From Anoxybacillus amylolyticus (GTDB lineage Bacteria > Bacillota > Bacilli > Bacillales > Anoxybacillaceae), in contig NZ_CP015439.1 of assembly GCF_001634285.1 (NCBI RefSeq), positions 62,001 to 126,000 of the forward strand: a stretch of DNA of 64,000 bases. The letters run 5' to 3'. The notes under the pieces are model-generated. The model ran no database searches. It saw nothing but the letters and a program-made list of their open reading frames with translations, and was not told where the DNA came from. The translations under genes and the position numbers were made by a program. Positions 47,793 to 57,458 of the stretch are shown one piece after another; the first letter of the stretch is position 1; each line of letters opens with the position of its first letter.

Positions 47793-48797
47793 TTATTCCG
47801 CGTACAAATACATAAGCGTTGGCGATTTTGGCGTTGAAAATAGCTTTACTAGCTTCATTTCTTCTGTATCGTTTGTGGTAAGCGCTTTGGCGTTGAATAG
47901 CGAGCCAAATCCAAAGTCACTCGTATATTTGACCACTTGCGCTTTTCCTAAATGATGATCTTTTTTCATCGCCGCAATCGTATCGTCTAAATAACCAAAT
48001 TCGTCAATAAGCTTTAGTTGTTTTGCTTGTCGGCCGTCATAAATGCGACCGTCGGCAATTTTACGAACTTCTCTCTCTGGCAAATGTCTTCCTTCAGAAA
48101 TGACTTTGACGAAACCGTCATAAGAGTTTTGGATAAGCGATTGCAAAATGTTCCGTTCTTCTTCGGTCATTTTCCGTGCTGGATTCATAATGTCTTTATA
48201 CGGACCGCTTTTAATCGTCACCATTTCTACTCCATACTTTTTCGCTAATCCTTCGTAGTTTAAGCTCTGCATAATGACACCGAGCGAGCCAGTGATCGTT
48301 TCAGGGCTAGCAAAAATTTTATCTGCTGCTGTCGAAATATAGTAACCGCCGGAAGCTGCCATCGCGCCCATCGACACATAAATCGGCTTTTTCGTTTCTT
48401 TTTTTAGTTTCATTAATTGATCATGAATTTCTGCGCTTTCGACTACCCCACCTCCTGGAGAATTGACGCGCAAGACAATGGCTTTCACTGTATCGTCGTT
48501 TTTTGCTTGTTCAATCATTTGTAAAAAATTCCGATGATTATACCCTTCTGCGGAAAAGAGCGAACTTGCTTCATCAGTGTCTTGAATGACACCATTCACT
48601 TCAAGCACGACAATTTTTTTCGATGGATCTCCGTCTTTCAGCACTTCTTCGCTAAAATTTTGATCAACTAACGCTAGCCACCCTTCGGACCATTTCCGAG
48701 CATCTTTTGTCACTAGTGAGGAAATAATGCTGACGAGCGAAGAAATGATAAATAGTGCAATAGCTACTGAGAGCGCAATCCAGCGCTTTCGATTCAT
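47793..48797 (-). CDS. sppA: Signal peptide peptidase SppA, short form
   Basis: 334 aa, single-domain Bacillus type. Signal-anchor (WIALSVAIALFIISSLVSII), catalytic Ser in MAASGGYY and Lys in IKSGPYKDIMNP. Degrades cleaved signal peptides in the membrane. CAAGGGGG before ATG 48797. First gene of sppA-yteJ. Confidence 0.93.
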   Translation of the reverse strand: MNRKRWIALSVAIALFIISSLVSIISSLVTKDARKWSEGWLALVDQNFSEEVLKDGDPSKKIVVLEVNGVIQDTDEASSLFSAEGYNHRNFLQMIEQAKNDDTVKAIVLRVNSPGGGVVESAEIHDQLMKLKKETKKPIYVSMGAMAASGGYYISTAADKIFASPETITGSLGVIMQSLNYEGLAKKYGVEMVTIKSGPYKDIMNPARKMTEEERNILQSLIQNSYDGFVKVISEGRHLPEREVRKIADGRIYDGRQAKQLKLIDEFGYLDDTIAAMKKDHHLGKAQVVKYTSDFGFGSLFNAKALTTNDTEEMKLVKLFSTPKSPTLMYLYAE

Positions 48798-48912
48798 GGT
48801 GATTCCCCCTTGACATTATTTCAGTTTCCAAAAATAAATGGTAAACTATAGATGACTTATTTATTTTACCATAATTGCTAATTAACTAAAATATGACAAT
48901 GGAGGTTTTACC

Positions 48913-49716
48913 ATGCCAGAACGTCGAAACCGCATGTATTTTTTTTACAAACATGACGACGAGCTAATGAAGCGTGTTCAACCGCTAGTAAATCTAGCAA
49001 AAGAGTATGGCTTTGTCGTCGTTGACGACCATACGAAAGCAAATGTCATCGTCAGCATCGGGGATGATGGCTCCTTTTTGCAGGCGGTACGGCAAACAGG
49101 GTTCCGCGATGATTGCTTATATGCCGGCATTTCTACGCTATCATCCCGCGGGTTTTATTGCGATTTTCAAATCGAAGACACTGAGCACATGGTGCAAGCT
49201 GCCTCAAGCGAACAAATTGAAGTACGCCGCTATCCGATTATCGAAGTAACGATCGACAATGCCGCTTCGTTTTTTTGCTTAAATGAATGCTCGATCCGCT
49301 CCGGAATTATTAAAACATTTGTCATGGACGTATTTATTGACGATCTTCATTTTGAGACGTTCCGCGGCGATGGAATGATTGTTGCTACGCCAACAGGAAG
49401 CACCGCTTACAATAAATCGGTCAATGGCGCAGTCGTCGATCCGCTGCTTCCGTGCATTCAAGTGAGCGAACTTGCTTCGCTGAACAACAACCGCTACCGG
49501 ACGTTGGGCTCGTCTTTTATTTTAAGCGGAAAGCGAAAGCTAACGTTAAAAATTTCGCCAGAAGGCAACCACTACCCGCTGATCGGCATGGATAACGAAG
49601 CGTTGAGCATCCGCCATATCGAAAAAATCGACATCGCCTTAAGCAACCGCGTCATCAAAACCGTGCGTCTAAAAGACAACTCGTTCTGGGAAAAAGTCAA
49701 GCGGACGTTTTTGTAA
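48913..49716 (+). CDS. nadK2: NAD kinase 2
   Basis: 267 aa. Makes NADP. The GGDG motif reads SIGDDGSFLQAV and the second signature TPTGSTAYNKSVNGAVVDP is intact; NECSIRSG holds the conserved NE. Bacilli carry two NAD kinases, and this is the ytdI/ppnKB place. GGAGG precedes ATG 48913. Divergent from sppA. Confidence 0.92.
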   Translation: MPERRNRMYFFYKHDDELMKRVQPLVNLAKEYGFVVVDDHTKANVIVSIGDDGSFLQAVRQTGFRDDCLYAGISTLSSRGFYCDFQIEDTEHMVQAASSEQIEVRRYPIIEVTIDNAASFFCLNECSIRSGIIKTFVMDVFIDDLHFETFRGDGMIVATPTGSTAYNKSVNGAVVDPLLPCIQVSELASLNNNRYRTLGSSFILSGKRKLTLKISPEGNHYPLIGMDNEALSIRHIEKIDIALSNRVIKTVRLKDNSFWEKVKRTFL

Positions 49717-49731
49717 GAAAAGAGAAGAAAA

Positions 49732-49760
49732 GGATGTCCCTTCATATTGCTGGGACATCC
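49732..49760. terminator. Shared terminator of nadK2 and ytcI
   Basis: GGATGTCCC / GGGACATCC with an 11-nt loop; the ytcI direction has TTTTCTTC after it. Confidence 0.8.
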
Positions 49761-49774
49761 CGTTACTTTGCTTA

Positions 49775-51367
49775 TTATTTTTGTTGAGCAAGACGCATTT
49801 CCCGCTCGCGCAATTCCACACGGCGAATTTTGCCGGATGTCGTTTTTGGCAATTCGTCGACAAACTCGATTTTGCGTGGATATTTATATGGCGCTGTTAG
49901 TTGTTTAACGTGTTCTTGCAACGCCGGGATGAGCGACGGGTCAGTCGGGTCGACGCCTTCGCGAAGCACGATGAACGCTTTAACGACATGGCCACGCACC
50001 TCATCTGGACTTGCGACGACGGCACATTCTTTGACCGCTGAATGTTTGACAAGCGCATCTTCGACTTCGAACGGACCAATCGTATAGCCGGCACTAATAA
50101 TAATATCGTCTCCGCGTCCTTCAAACCAGAAATAGCCGTCTTCATCTTTTTTCGCTTTATCCCCTGTAATGTAGTAATCGCCGCGGAATTGCATCGCTGT
50201 CCGCTCTGGGTCTTTGTAATAATGTTTAAACAGCGCTGGGGTTTCCACATGCACGGCAATGTCGCCAACTTCGCCTACCGCACATGGCTCGCCGTTCTCG
50301 TTAATAATTTCGACGCGGTTTCCAGGCGTCGGTTTCCCCATCGAACCCGGCTTAATTTTCATTCCTTTCAACACACCGACAAGCAACGTATTTTCCGTTT
50401 GCCCATATCCGTCGCGAACTTGTACGTTAAAATATTTTTCAAACGTATCGATCACTTCTCGGTTTAACGGTTCTCCTGCCGATACGGCACTATGCAAATG
50501 CGGCAACTGATATTGACCGATCGTCGGCACTTTCGCCATTAACCGATACTCTGTCGGCGTGCAGCAAAGAACATTTACTTCATATTTGCTCAAAAGTTGC
50601 AAATATTTTTCTGGCTCAAATCGCCCAAAATAAACAAAGCCTGTCGCTCCTGACCCTAACGTCGATAAAAAAGGACTCCAAATCCATTTTTGCCATCCCG
50701 GTCCAGCCGTTGCCCATACAACATCCCCTTCTTCAATGCAAAGCCAGTTTTTCGCTGCGGTGCGCAAATGCGCATATGCCCACCCATGCGTGTGCACAAC
50801 GCCTTTTGGATTACCGGTTGTACCTGATGTGTACGATAAAAATGCCATATCGTCACGGTTTGTATTTGCAATTGTTAATTCATCACTTTCTGCTTCGCTT
50901 ACCTTTAATAAGTTTGTCCAACCATCGACTTCGTTTTCACCAATGACAAATTTTAATATCGCATCCATATTCTCAATCGGAAGAAATTGGTCAACATACG
51001 GTTCGTAAACAATAACTGCCTTTACTTCCCCGTGTGAAATGCGGTATTGCAAATCTTTCGTCCGCAACATTTCCGAACTTGGAATGACGACAAGCCCCGC
51101 TTTTAATGAAGCTAAATATACCTCGTATGCCTCAATCAAGCGCGGTACCATGATGAGCACTTTGTCGCCTTTTTGTAGCCCCGCCCCAAGTAAAGCGTTT
51201 CCAATTTGGTTTGCTTTTTTCATTAGCTCGCCATATGCAATCTCTCTTGTCTGACCGTCCTCGCTTTCCCATTTTAGCGCCGTTCGTTCGGGAGTTTGTT
51301 GTGCATACTTTTCCATTTCTACGGTTAAATTGTACTGTTCTGGTGCAATTAAATCTTCGCGTCTCAT
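49775..51367 (-). CDS. ytcI: Acyl-CoA synthetase, AcsA-like (YtcI)
   Basis: 530 aa AMP-forming ligase. Core motif LSYTSGTTGNPKGVVHTH, YGQTENTL, and WFEGRGDDIIISAGYTIGPFEVED. The C-terminal catalytic Lys lies in LPKTTSGKIRRVELR. Activates a carboxylic acid as acyl-AMP and joins CoA; the substrate cannot be read. ATG 51367 matches the B. subtilis start (MKRDELIAPE); an ATG five codons upstream lacks a site. Confidence 0.9.
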   Translation of the reverse strand: MRREDLIAPEQYNLTVEMEKYAQQTPERTALKWESEDGQTREIAYGELMKKANQIGNALLGAGLQKGDKVLIMVPRLIEAYEVYLASLKAGLVVIPSSEMLRTKDLQYRISHGEVKAVIVYEPYVDQFLPIENMDAILKFVIGENEVDGWTNLLKVSEAESDELTIANTNRDDMAFLSYTSGTTGNPKGVVHTHGWAYAHLRTAAKNWLCIEEGDVVWATAGPGWQKWIWSPFLSTLGSGATGFVYFGRFEPEKYLQLLSKYEVNVLCCTPTEYRLMAKVPTIGQYQLPHLHSAVSAGEPLNREVIDTFEKYFNVQVRDGYGQTENTLLVGVLKGMKIKPGSMGKPTPGNRVEIINENGEPCAVGEVGDIAVHVETPALFKHYYKDPERTAMQFRGDYYITGDKAKKDEDGYFWFEGRGDDIIISAGYTIGPFEVEDALVKHSAVKECAVVASPDEVRGHVVKAFIVLREGVDPTDPSLIPALQEHVKQLTAPYKYPRKIEFVDELPKTTSGKIRRVELREREMRLAQQK

Positions 51368-51449
51368 ATCCTCATCCCCCATTTTTTCTTTTCACCACAA
51401 TTATACAAAACAATTTTAATTTTTTGAATAATTTTTTAACATAATAAAA

Positions 51450-51468
51450 GGCGGGAAATGTTCCCGCC
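51450..51468 (-). terminator. Terminator after sspA
   Basis: GGCGGGAA / TTCCCGCC, 3-nt loop, TTTTATT on the minus strand. Confidence 0.85.
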
Positions 51469-51488
51469 CATGTAGCCATGATATGAAA

Positions 51489-51692
51489 TTAAAATTGTTT
51501 TGGATACGAACCGCCTAATTGTTGTTGCGCCATTGCAACGAGGCGTTTTGTAATTTCTCCTCCAACAGAGCCGTTTGCGCGTGCTGTTGTGTCTGCACCT
51601 AGTGTGACACCAAATTCTTGCGCGATTTCGTATTTCATTTGGTCAAGCGCTTGTTGTGCACCAGACACTAATAATGAGTTGTTGCGTGCCAT
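51489..51692 (-). CDS. sspA: Alpha/beta-type small acid-soluble spore protein
   Basis: 67 aa. Both family signatures are present: [10 protein letters not shown] (the GPR protease site region) and [14 protein letters not shown]. Coats spore DNA and protects it from UV and heat. Strong AAGGAGGTG ribosome binding site. Preceded by a sigma-G-like promoter. The alpha/beta subtype cannot be assigned with certainty. Confidence 0.94.
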   Translation of the reverse strand: MARNNSLLVSGAQQALDQMKYEIAQEFGVTLGADTTARANGSVGGEITKRLVAMAQQQLGGSYPKQF

Positions 51693-51738
51693 GTGTTTTC
51701 ACCTCCTTGTAGCTATAGAATGTGTGAAAACACATGGC
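51688..51738. repeat. Perfect 15-bp inverted repeat around the sspA promoter and start
   Basis: GCCATGTGTTTTCAC (51688-51702) and GTGAAAACACATGGC (51724-51738), 21 nt apart. One arm covers the ATG and spacer of sspA, the other lies between the -10 and -35. Confidence 0.75.
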
Positions 51739-51746
51739 TTCATGCA
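51716..51746 (-). promoter_or_regulatory. Sigma-G-like promoter of sspA
   Basis: TGCATG (51746-51741), 18-nt spacer, CATTCTA (51722-51716), near the sigma-G consensus TGAATA / CATACTA. Expected for a forespore gene. Confidence 0.5.
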
Positions 51747-51771
51747 CTTATCATTCTGGTAAATTTTGAGA

Positions 51772-52971
51772 TTAGAACAACTGTTCAAACTCTTTCTCTG
51801 CCGAAAATTCTTCATCAATGATGAGCGTTTCTGTATTCGCTACTGCTGTTTGAAGAAGAGGTTCTAACTCAATAAAACTTTCATAATGAACCACTTTTTC
51901 CCTTTTTGGTCGTGTTTTTGGTGCACTTGGAACAAAAATGGTACAGCAGTCTTCATATGGAAGGACAGAAATATCCAACGTATCAATTTTTTTGGCAATC
52001 GCAATAATTTCTGTTTTATCCATCGACACGAGCGGACGGAGAACGGGCGTTGTCGTGACATCGTTAATCACAAACATACTTTCTAACGTCTGGCTTGCCA
52101 CTTGACCGAGACTTTCACCAGTGACAATTGCTAAGCCGTTATATTTTTTCCGCAACATATCCGTAATTTTCAACATCATTCGCCGCGACGAAATAAGGGA
52201 ATACCCATCTGGAACTTGCCGGTGAATGGTCTGTTGAATATCTGTAAAAGGAACGATATGTAGCCTAATTTTCCCACCAAATCGCGTTAGTTTCTTCGCT
52301 AGGTCAATCACTTTCTGCCTTGCCCGTTCGCTTGTAAACGGTGGACTGAAAAAGTGAACCGCCTCGATTTCCAATCCTCGTTTCATTGCTAAATACCCAG
52401 CAACTGGACTATCAATGCCGCCAGACAGCATTAACATCGCCTTTCCGCTTGTGCCAACCGGAAGACCTCCTGCTCCAGGAATATCATAGCATGTCACGTA
52501 CGTACCGTCTTTGCGCACTTCCACGCGCACATCAATATCGGGCTCGTGCACATTGACCGTTAAATGGTTCGTATTTCGTAAAATATGGCTGCCAAGTGTA
52601 TGGTTTAACTCATTGCTTCCAATCAGAAATTGTTTATCAATCCGTTTGGCGCTCACTTTAAACGTTTTTCCTTCCACTTGTTGCACTGCTGCTAATGCCG
52701 TTGCTTTTATTTGCTCGATGTCGTTCTTACATTTCATCGCCAAACTAAACGATTGAATACCAAACACGGTCTTTAGCTGTTCCATGATTTCCTCATGCGG
52801 CTCACCATTCAATAAAATGTACATTCTATCGCGCATGTATTCAATTTTTATATTCGGGAATGCTTTTAATTTTTTTTGAATGTTCCGCTTCAACTGCACG
52901 ACGAAACGGTTGCGGTTTTTTCCTTTTGTCGACATTTCTCCGTAACGAATTAAAATACGATCATAGCGCAT
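51772..52971 (-). CDS. thiI: tRNA 4-thiouridine synthase / thiamine sulfur carrier ThiI
   Basis: 399 aa short form without the rhodanese domain, as in Bacillus. THUMP domain (about 60-165) and the PP-loop LMLSGGIDSPVAGYLAMKRG. Modifies U8 of tRNA. It follows nifZ by 6 nt, and in B. subtilis the paired cysteine desulfurase NifZ supplies its sulfur. Confidence 0.95.
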   Translation of the reverse strand: MRYDRILIRYGEMSTKGKNRNRFVVQLKRNIQKKLKAFPNIKIEYMRDRMYILLNGEPHEEIMEQLKTVFGIQSFSLAMKCKNDIEQIKATALAAVQQVEGKTFKVSAKRIDKQFLIGSNELNHTLGSHILRNTNHLTVNVHEPDIDVRVEVRKDGTYVTCYDIPGAGGLPVGTSGKAMLMLSGGIDSPVAGYLAMKRGLEIEAVHFFSPPFTSERARQKVIDLAKKLTRFGGKIRLHIVPFTDIQQTIHRQVPDGYSLISSRRMMLKITDMLRKKYNGLAIVTGESLGQVASQTLESMFVINDVTTTPVLRPLVSMDKTEIIAIAKKIDTLDISVLPYEDCCTIFVPSAPKTRPKREKVVHYESFIELEPLLQTAVANTETLIIDEEFSAEKEFEQLF

Positions 52972-52977
52972 AATTCT

Positions 52978-54120
52978 CTACCTCTTTACATCTTGTAGTT
53001 TTTGAATCGCTTCTTTCATGGCGCGAACGACGACTGGAATTTCCTCGATCGTGTTTTCCCAAGATAAACTAATGCGAATCGAGCTCTCCGCCCGTTTCCC
53101 CTCAACTCCCATCGCTAGCAACGTTTTACTTGGCGCTCGTTTTTTCGACGAGCATGCGGATGTTGTTGAGACAAAAATTTGCTGCTTCGCTAATTCATGA
53201 ACAAATACTTCCGATTTTAAACCGTCTAGCGAAAAGTTAATGATATGCGGCGCCGAGTGCTTTATAGGCGTATGAAGTTCCATGCCGTCTATATGGCTTA
53301 ATGCTTCAAACCATCGCTCTTTCAGCACATGTAATTGCCGTATTTGCTGTTCATACGCTTCCATCGAGAGGCGAAGCGCTTTTGCCATCGCAACAATAGC
53401 GGCAACGTTTTCTGTTCCCGACCGAACTTGCCATTCTTGTCCTCCTCCGGCTAAAAGCGGAGAAAGGCGAATGCCGTTGCGAACGTATAAAATGCCCGCT
53501 CCCCGCAAACTGTGAAATTTATGCGCCGACATCGTACATAAATCAACACGTGCTTTTTTTATATCAAGCGGAACTTTCGCTACCCCTTGCACATGATCGA
53601 CATGGAAAATTACTTTTGGGTAGCGCTGCAACATCTCACCAATTTGCTCAATTGGTTGAATCGAACCGACCTCGTTATTCACATGCATCACTGATACAAG
53701 AATCGTATCGTCACGTAGGGATCGCTCGAGCGTTTCCACTTCCACACGACCGTACGCATTCACCGGTAAATACGTTACTTCAAATCCTAATTCTTCTAAT
53801 TGGCGACACGGTTCTGCCACTGACGGGTGTTCAATCGCAGTCGTAATAATATGGTTCCCCCGTTTTCGATACTGAAGGGCAACACCTTTAATCGCTAAAT
53901 TGTTCGCTTCCGTTCCGCCAGATGTAAAAATAATTTCATTAGGTTTTACAGAAAGAAGCGCCGCCACTTGCTCTCGCGACTGGGAAAGTAGCCGCTCTGC
54001 TTTCCTGCCTAATTCATGAAGCGACGAAGGGTTGCCAAAATAGTTCGTCGCAACCGCCACAAATGAATCAAGCACCTCTGGAAACGGCTTTGTCGTTGCG
54101 CTGTTATCTAGATAAATCAT
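52978..54120 (-). CDS. nifZ: Cysteine desulfurase NifZ-type
   Basis: 380 aa class V aminotransferase-fold PLP enzyme. PLP Lys in TMSAHKFHSLRG, TSGGTEANNLAIKG, HVDHVQG, and the catalytic Cys loop STTSACSSKKRAPS. Takes sulfur from cysteine for ThiI, its operon partner. ATG 54120 has GGAGG 9 nt upstream; the open frame begins 11 codons earlier without a site. Confidence 0.92.
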   Translation of the reverse strand: MIYLDNSATTKPFPEVLDSFVAVATNYFGNPSSLHELGRKAERLLSQSREQVAALLSVKPNEIIFTSGGTEANNLAIKGVALQYRKRGNHIITTAIEHPSVAEPCRQLEELGFEVTYLPVNAYGRVEVETLERSLRDDTILVSVMHVNNEVGSIQPIEQIGEMLQRYPKVIFHVDHVQGVAKVPLDIKKARVDLCTMSAHKFHSLRGAGILYVRNGIRLSPLLAGGGQEWQVRSGTENVAAIVAMAKALRLSMEAYEQQIRQLHVLKERWFEALSHIDGMELHTPIKHSAPHIINFSLDGLKSEVFVHELAKQQIFVSTTSACSSKKRAPSKTLLAMGVEGKRAESSIRISLSWENTIEEIPVVVRAMKEAIQKLQDVKR

Positions 54121-54187
54121 CACGTCCATCCTCCGCATACATGCTTTACACAAACAACATATGGAAAACTATCTACATTATTCGCGA

Positions 54188-54231
54188 AAAAACCGATAAA
54201 TATCTACATATGTAGGTATTTATCGGTTTTT
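54188..54231 (-). terminator. Terminator after ezrA
   Basis: AAAAACCGATAAATA...ACAT / ATGT...TATTTATCGGTTTTT, 22-bp near-perfect palindrome with one mismatch, right after the ezrA stop. Confidence 0.85.
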
Positions 54232-54234
54232 CGT

Positions 54235-55932
54235 TCATTTTGGTACTTCTTCTTGCAAAAGTTTTCGAACACGTTCAAACGCTCCTGGTTCAACAGCCTC
54301 TACCGTTGCGACTGCTTGCTCTAGCGCCTGTTCGTATTCATAATGACGGAAAAGTTGCTCCGCCTCCTCCAATCCTTCTTTTACCGACGGATACCGGCGG
54401 CGGTAGCGATTGCCGTATTGAATCACTTTTTCGACAAGGTCGGCTTGCTCGACCATGCTTATCGTTTGTTCACTGACGCGTTCTACTAGCACCGCCGCTG
54501 CCGCGAGTACTTGCTGAACGGCCTCCATATTGAGTGGTTTCTCATCAAGACGTAGTGATACTGTTGTTAACAGTTCTTTCGCCTCGTCAAGCTGCAACTT
54601 ATATGTTTCCGGAAGCCCTGGAAGCCGGCTTTTTTTCACATACCGAACCGCTTCAGATAGCTGATGGCGTATCTCCCGAAGTTTTCCGCGCGCAGCCAAT
54701 TCATCTTTCCGCAACGTTTGCAACATCTCGCGAAACTGTTCATGCTCTTCCCTTAACAACTGCATTTGTGCTGCTAATGACTCCAATTCTTCCTTAATGA
54801 GCGAGTGCGCCGTTCGTTCCTCTAGTGCGCGCTCTTGAATGAAGGAAAATCGTTTCACAAGCTGCTGTATTTGCTTTTCAATGTTGCGGTATTTTTCGAG
54901 GTCTTTTGTCGACAGCCGATAGCTTTGCTGCACAAACAACGTTTCTGCTCCCGTCTGCTTCGCTTCCTCACCTAGCTGTTCTAGCTGCTCTTGTAACTGT
55001 CCCATTTCGGTTTTCACGTATTGATACGCCAGTACTTCTTTTTCTAACAAGTCATAAAGCGCGTCGATATCTGATTTAATCTCTTCGAGCAGCTGCTTTG
55101 CTTCCTCAAGTTCAAGCGTTCGAATCATGTCCAGGCATTGCGGCAGCTTTTCTTGTTGTTTTGCTATTTCTTGCTCAATATGTAAATGATCAAGAATATA
55201 GCCCGCCTCTTTCATTTCTTGATAGCCTTCGACAAGTTCTGAAAGCTGAGCCGGAATTGCTGTTTGACACTCGGTAAGCAACGACGGGATTTCTTGAAGC
55301 ATGCTAGAAACATCGGTCAACTGTTGTTTCAAAGCGAATACTGCTTCTCTTGCTGCTAAATAGTTGCCATCGTTCGTCATCTCTTCGAATCTTTGAAACC
55401 CTTGATGTATTTCCTCAAGCTTCCGAGCTAAATTTTCCTCCGCTTCCCCAAACGTATGTCGATAGGCAAGCAACGTTTTTTTCGCTTCTCGATACAACGT
55501 TTTTAGCTGCTCCATTTCGGTCCGGTTTTGCTCTTCGCTACCAACAAGCTCATCTAGTTCGTGAAGAATCGTCTGAATGTCTTCCTCGATTTTTCGTAGC
55601 ACCTGCTCGATTTCGCGCAATACCGCTTTTGCCTTCGAGTACCGATATTTATCGATAAATTCTTCGACATCAAATAGCTTTTCTTCGATCTCAGGAAGTC
55701 GTACAGTGACAATATCGTCCCATTGTTGGCGCCAACGCTCAAATAACTGCTCTGTTTCTCCCGTCATGTTCAATTGCTTGACTTTCGAAAGTTCTTCCGT
55801 GACTTGCCGATTCATAATGGCTATTTTCCATGCTTCTAACCGATCAATTTCACGATACATCTTCTTCCGGTACATGTAGTTATATATCATTCCTCCGCTC
55901 GCGAGGAGTAACATCGTGACTGCGATTTCCAT
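54235..55932 (-). CDS. ezrA: Septation ring regulator EzrA
   Basis: 565 aa. One N-terminal membrane anchor ([16 protein letters not shown]) followed by several coiled-coil spectrin-like repeats over the remaining ~540 residues, rich in Glu, Gln and Leu. Inhibits FtsZ ring assembly at wrong sites and helps the division machinery at midcell. AAGGGGG precedes ATG 55932. Confidence 0.94.
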   Translation of the reverse strand: MEIAVTMLLLASGGMIYNYMYRKKMYREIDRLEAWKIAIMNRQVTEELSKVKQLNMTGETEQLFERWRQQWDDIVTVRLPEIEEKLFDVEEFIDKYRYSKAKAVLREIEQVLRKIEEDIQTILHELDELVGSEEQNRTEMEQLKTLYREAKKTLLAYRHTFGEAEENLARKLEEIHQGFQRFEEMTNDGNYLAAREAVFALKQQLTDVSSMLQEIPSLLTECQTAIPAQLSELVEGYQEMKEAGYILDHLHIEQEIAKQQEKLPQCLDMIRTLELEEAKQLLEEIKSDIDALYDLLEKEVLAYQYVKTEMGQLQEQLEQLGEEAKQTGAETLFVQQSYRLSTKDLEKYRNIEKQIQQLVKRFSFIQERALEERTAHSLIKEELESLAAQMQLLREEHEQFREMLQTLRKDELAARGKLREIRHQLSEAVRYVKKSRLPGLPETYKLQLDEAKELLTTVSLRLDEKPLNMEAVQQVLAAAAVLVERVSEQTISMVEQADLVEKVIQYGNRYRRRYPSVKEGLEEAEQLFRHYEYEQALEQAVATVEAVEPGAFERVRKLLQEEVPK

Positions 55933-56112
55933 AAGAAGCCCCCTTGCATCCGAGTTAAGTCACATATTATGGAGAAGGCAAAAAACATTGACATAATGTT
56001 CTTTTAATGTTTTTATGATACCATGTTAACGACATTTTTTGACCAAAATTTTTAATTTTTTTTTACAAAAATCTGCATTTTTTTCAATTATGTAATGAAA
56101 GGAGGGATTCTT

Positions 56113-56910
56113 TTGCGTGATGGTCATATTCATACCCCGTTTTGTCCGCATGGGAGTAGCGATTCCCTTGAACGATACATCGAACGAGCCATCGAACTAG
56201 GCTATACAGACATTTCGTTTACCGAACATGCACCGCTTCCGTCGACATTTGTCGACCCGACACCCGAACAAGACAGCGCCATGGCGATAAAGCAGCTTGA
56301 TTCGTATCTTTCTACACTACAACGGGTAAAGAAACAGTATCAAGCAGATATCCTAATTCGCATCGGACTGGAAGTCGATTTTATTGTTGGCTATGAGGAA
56401 GCAACTGCACGTTTTCTCGAACAAATCGGTCCCGAGTTAGATGATAGCATTTTATCGGTGCATTTTCTTCCGGCAAACGGCCAATATTTTTGCTTAGACT
56501 ACAGCCCTAAGATGTTTCAAGCAATGGTGGAATCATTCGGATCGACGATTTGCGCGTATGAAGCATACTACGAAGCGATCTTGCATGCAGTGCAAGCAGA
56601 CCTAGGAAAATACAAACCAAAACGCATTGGCCATTTAACGCTCGTTCATAAGTTTCAAAAACAATTCCCTTGCTCTGTTTCTATGGCAGAACGGATTATT
56701 CACATTCTGGATGAAATTAAAGAAAGACAATATGAACTAGATTATAACGGAGCCGGCGTGCAAAAACCGCTTTGTCAAGAACCGTACCCGCCAGATTGGG
56801 TCGTTTATGAGGCACTGAGACGAAATATCCCACTCGTATATGGTTCAGATGCCCATTGTGCTCTCGATTTGCACCAAGGAAGAGAACAAATGATTCGCGA
56901 AGCGTTTTAA
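56113..56910 (+). CDS. hisJ: Histidinol-phosphatase, PHP type
   Basis: 265 aa. PHP domain metal sites: DGHIHTPFCPHG, SFTEHAP, GLEVDF, HFL and GSDAH. Hydrolyses histidinol phosphate in histidine synthesis; outside the his operon, as in B. subtilis. Start TTG 56113 with GGAGG about 8 nt upstream; the ATG at 56095 precedes the ribosome binding site and is unlikely. Confidence 0.9.
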   Translation: MRDGHIHTPFCPHGSSDSLERYIERAIELGYTDISFTEHAPLPSTFVDPTPEQDSAMAIKQLDSYLSTLQRVKKQYQADILIRIGLEVDFIVGYEEATARFLEQIGPELDDSILSVHFLPANGQYFCLDYSPKMFQAMVESFGSTICAYEAYYEAILHAVQADLGKYKPKRIGHLTLVHKFQKQFPCSVSMAERIIHILDEIKERQYELDYNGAGVQKPLCQEPYPPDWVVYEALRRNIPLVYGSDAHCALDLHQGREQMIREAF

Positions 56911-56937
56911 ATTTTTTTCTATAAGGAGAGGATCGCG

Positions 56938-57417
56938 TTGTTTCACAGTATCCATTATACCGGCACACGGGAAGAAAATTATGAGCTTGTAATTAAGCAG
57001 CTCGAGGCGCTCATTTCCGGTGAACCGAATCTAATCGCTAATTTAGCCAATGCTGCTGCCCTTCTTCATCAATTTCTTGATAATATTAATTGGGTCGGCT
57101 TCTATTTAGCCGAAGGGGAAGAACTAGTATTAGGTCCGTTCCAAGGATTGCCAGCGTGCGTGCGTATTCCGTTCGGAAAAGGCGTGTGCGGAACGGCAGC
57201 GCAGAACAAAAGAACAGCGCTCGTTCCTGACGTCCATCTCTTTCCTGGACATATCGCTTGCGATGCTGCTTCCCAGTCAGAAATCGTCGTGCCGATGTTA
57301 AAAGACGGTAACGTCATCGGCGTGCTCGATATTGATAGCCCAAACAAAAACCGCTTTGACGAGATCGATCAACAATATTTAGAGAAATTTGTCGACGTGT
57401 TAGTTGCGTCGTTGTAG
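56938..57417 (+). CDS. msrC: Free methionine-(R)-sulfoxide reductase, GAF type
   Basis: 159 aa GAF-domain enzyme. All three cysteines of the family are visible: CVRIPFGKGVCGTAA and HIACDAASQSEIVVP. Start TTG 56938 with GGAGAGG. 27 nt after hisJ, so probably the same transcript. Known as ytsP in B. subtilis. Confidence 0.9.
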   Translation: MFHSIHYTGTREENYELVIKQLEALISGEPNLIANLANAAALLHQFLDNINWVGFYLAEGEELVLGPFQGLPACVRIPFGKGVCGTAAQNKRTALVPDVHLFPGHIACDAASQSEIVVPMLKDGNVIGVLDIDSPNKNRFDEIDQQYLEKFVDVLVASL

Positions 57418-57426
57418 CGTTCGCGA

Positions 57427-57458
57427 AAAAAGGAATCCAACGAAACGGATTCCTTTTT
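57427..57458. terminator. Shared terminator of msrC and dgcP
   Basis: AAAAAGGAATCC / GGATTCCTTTTT, 8-nt loop. Confidence 0.87.
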
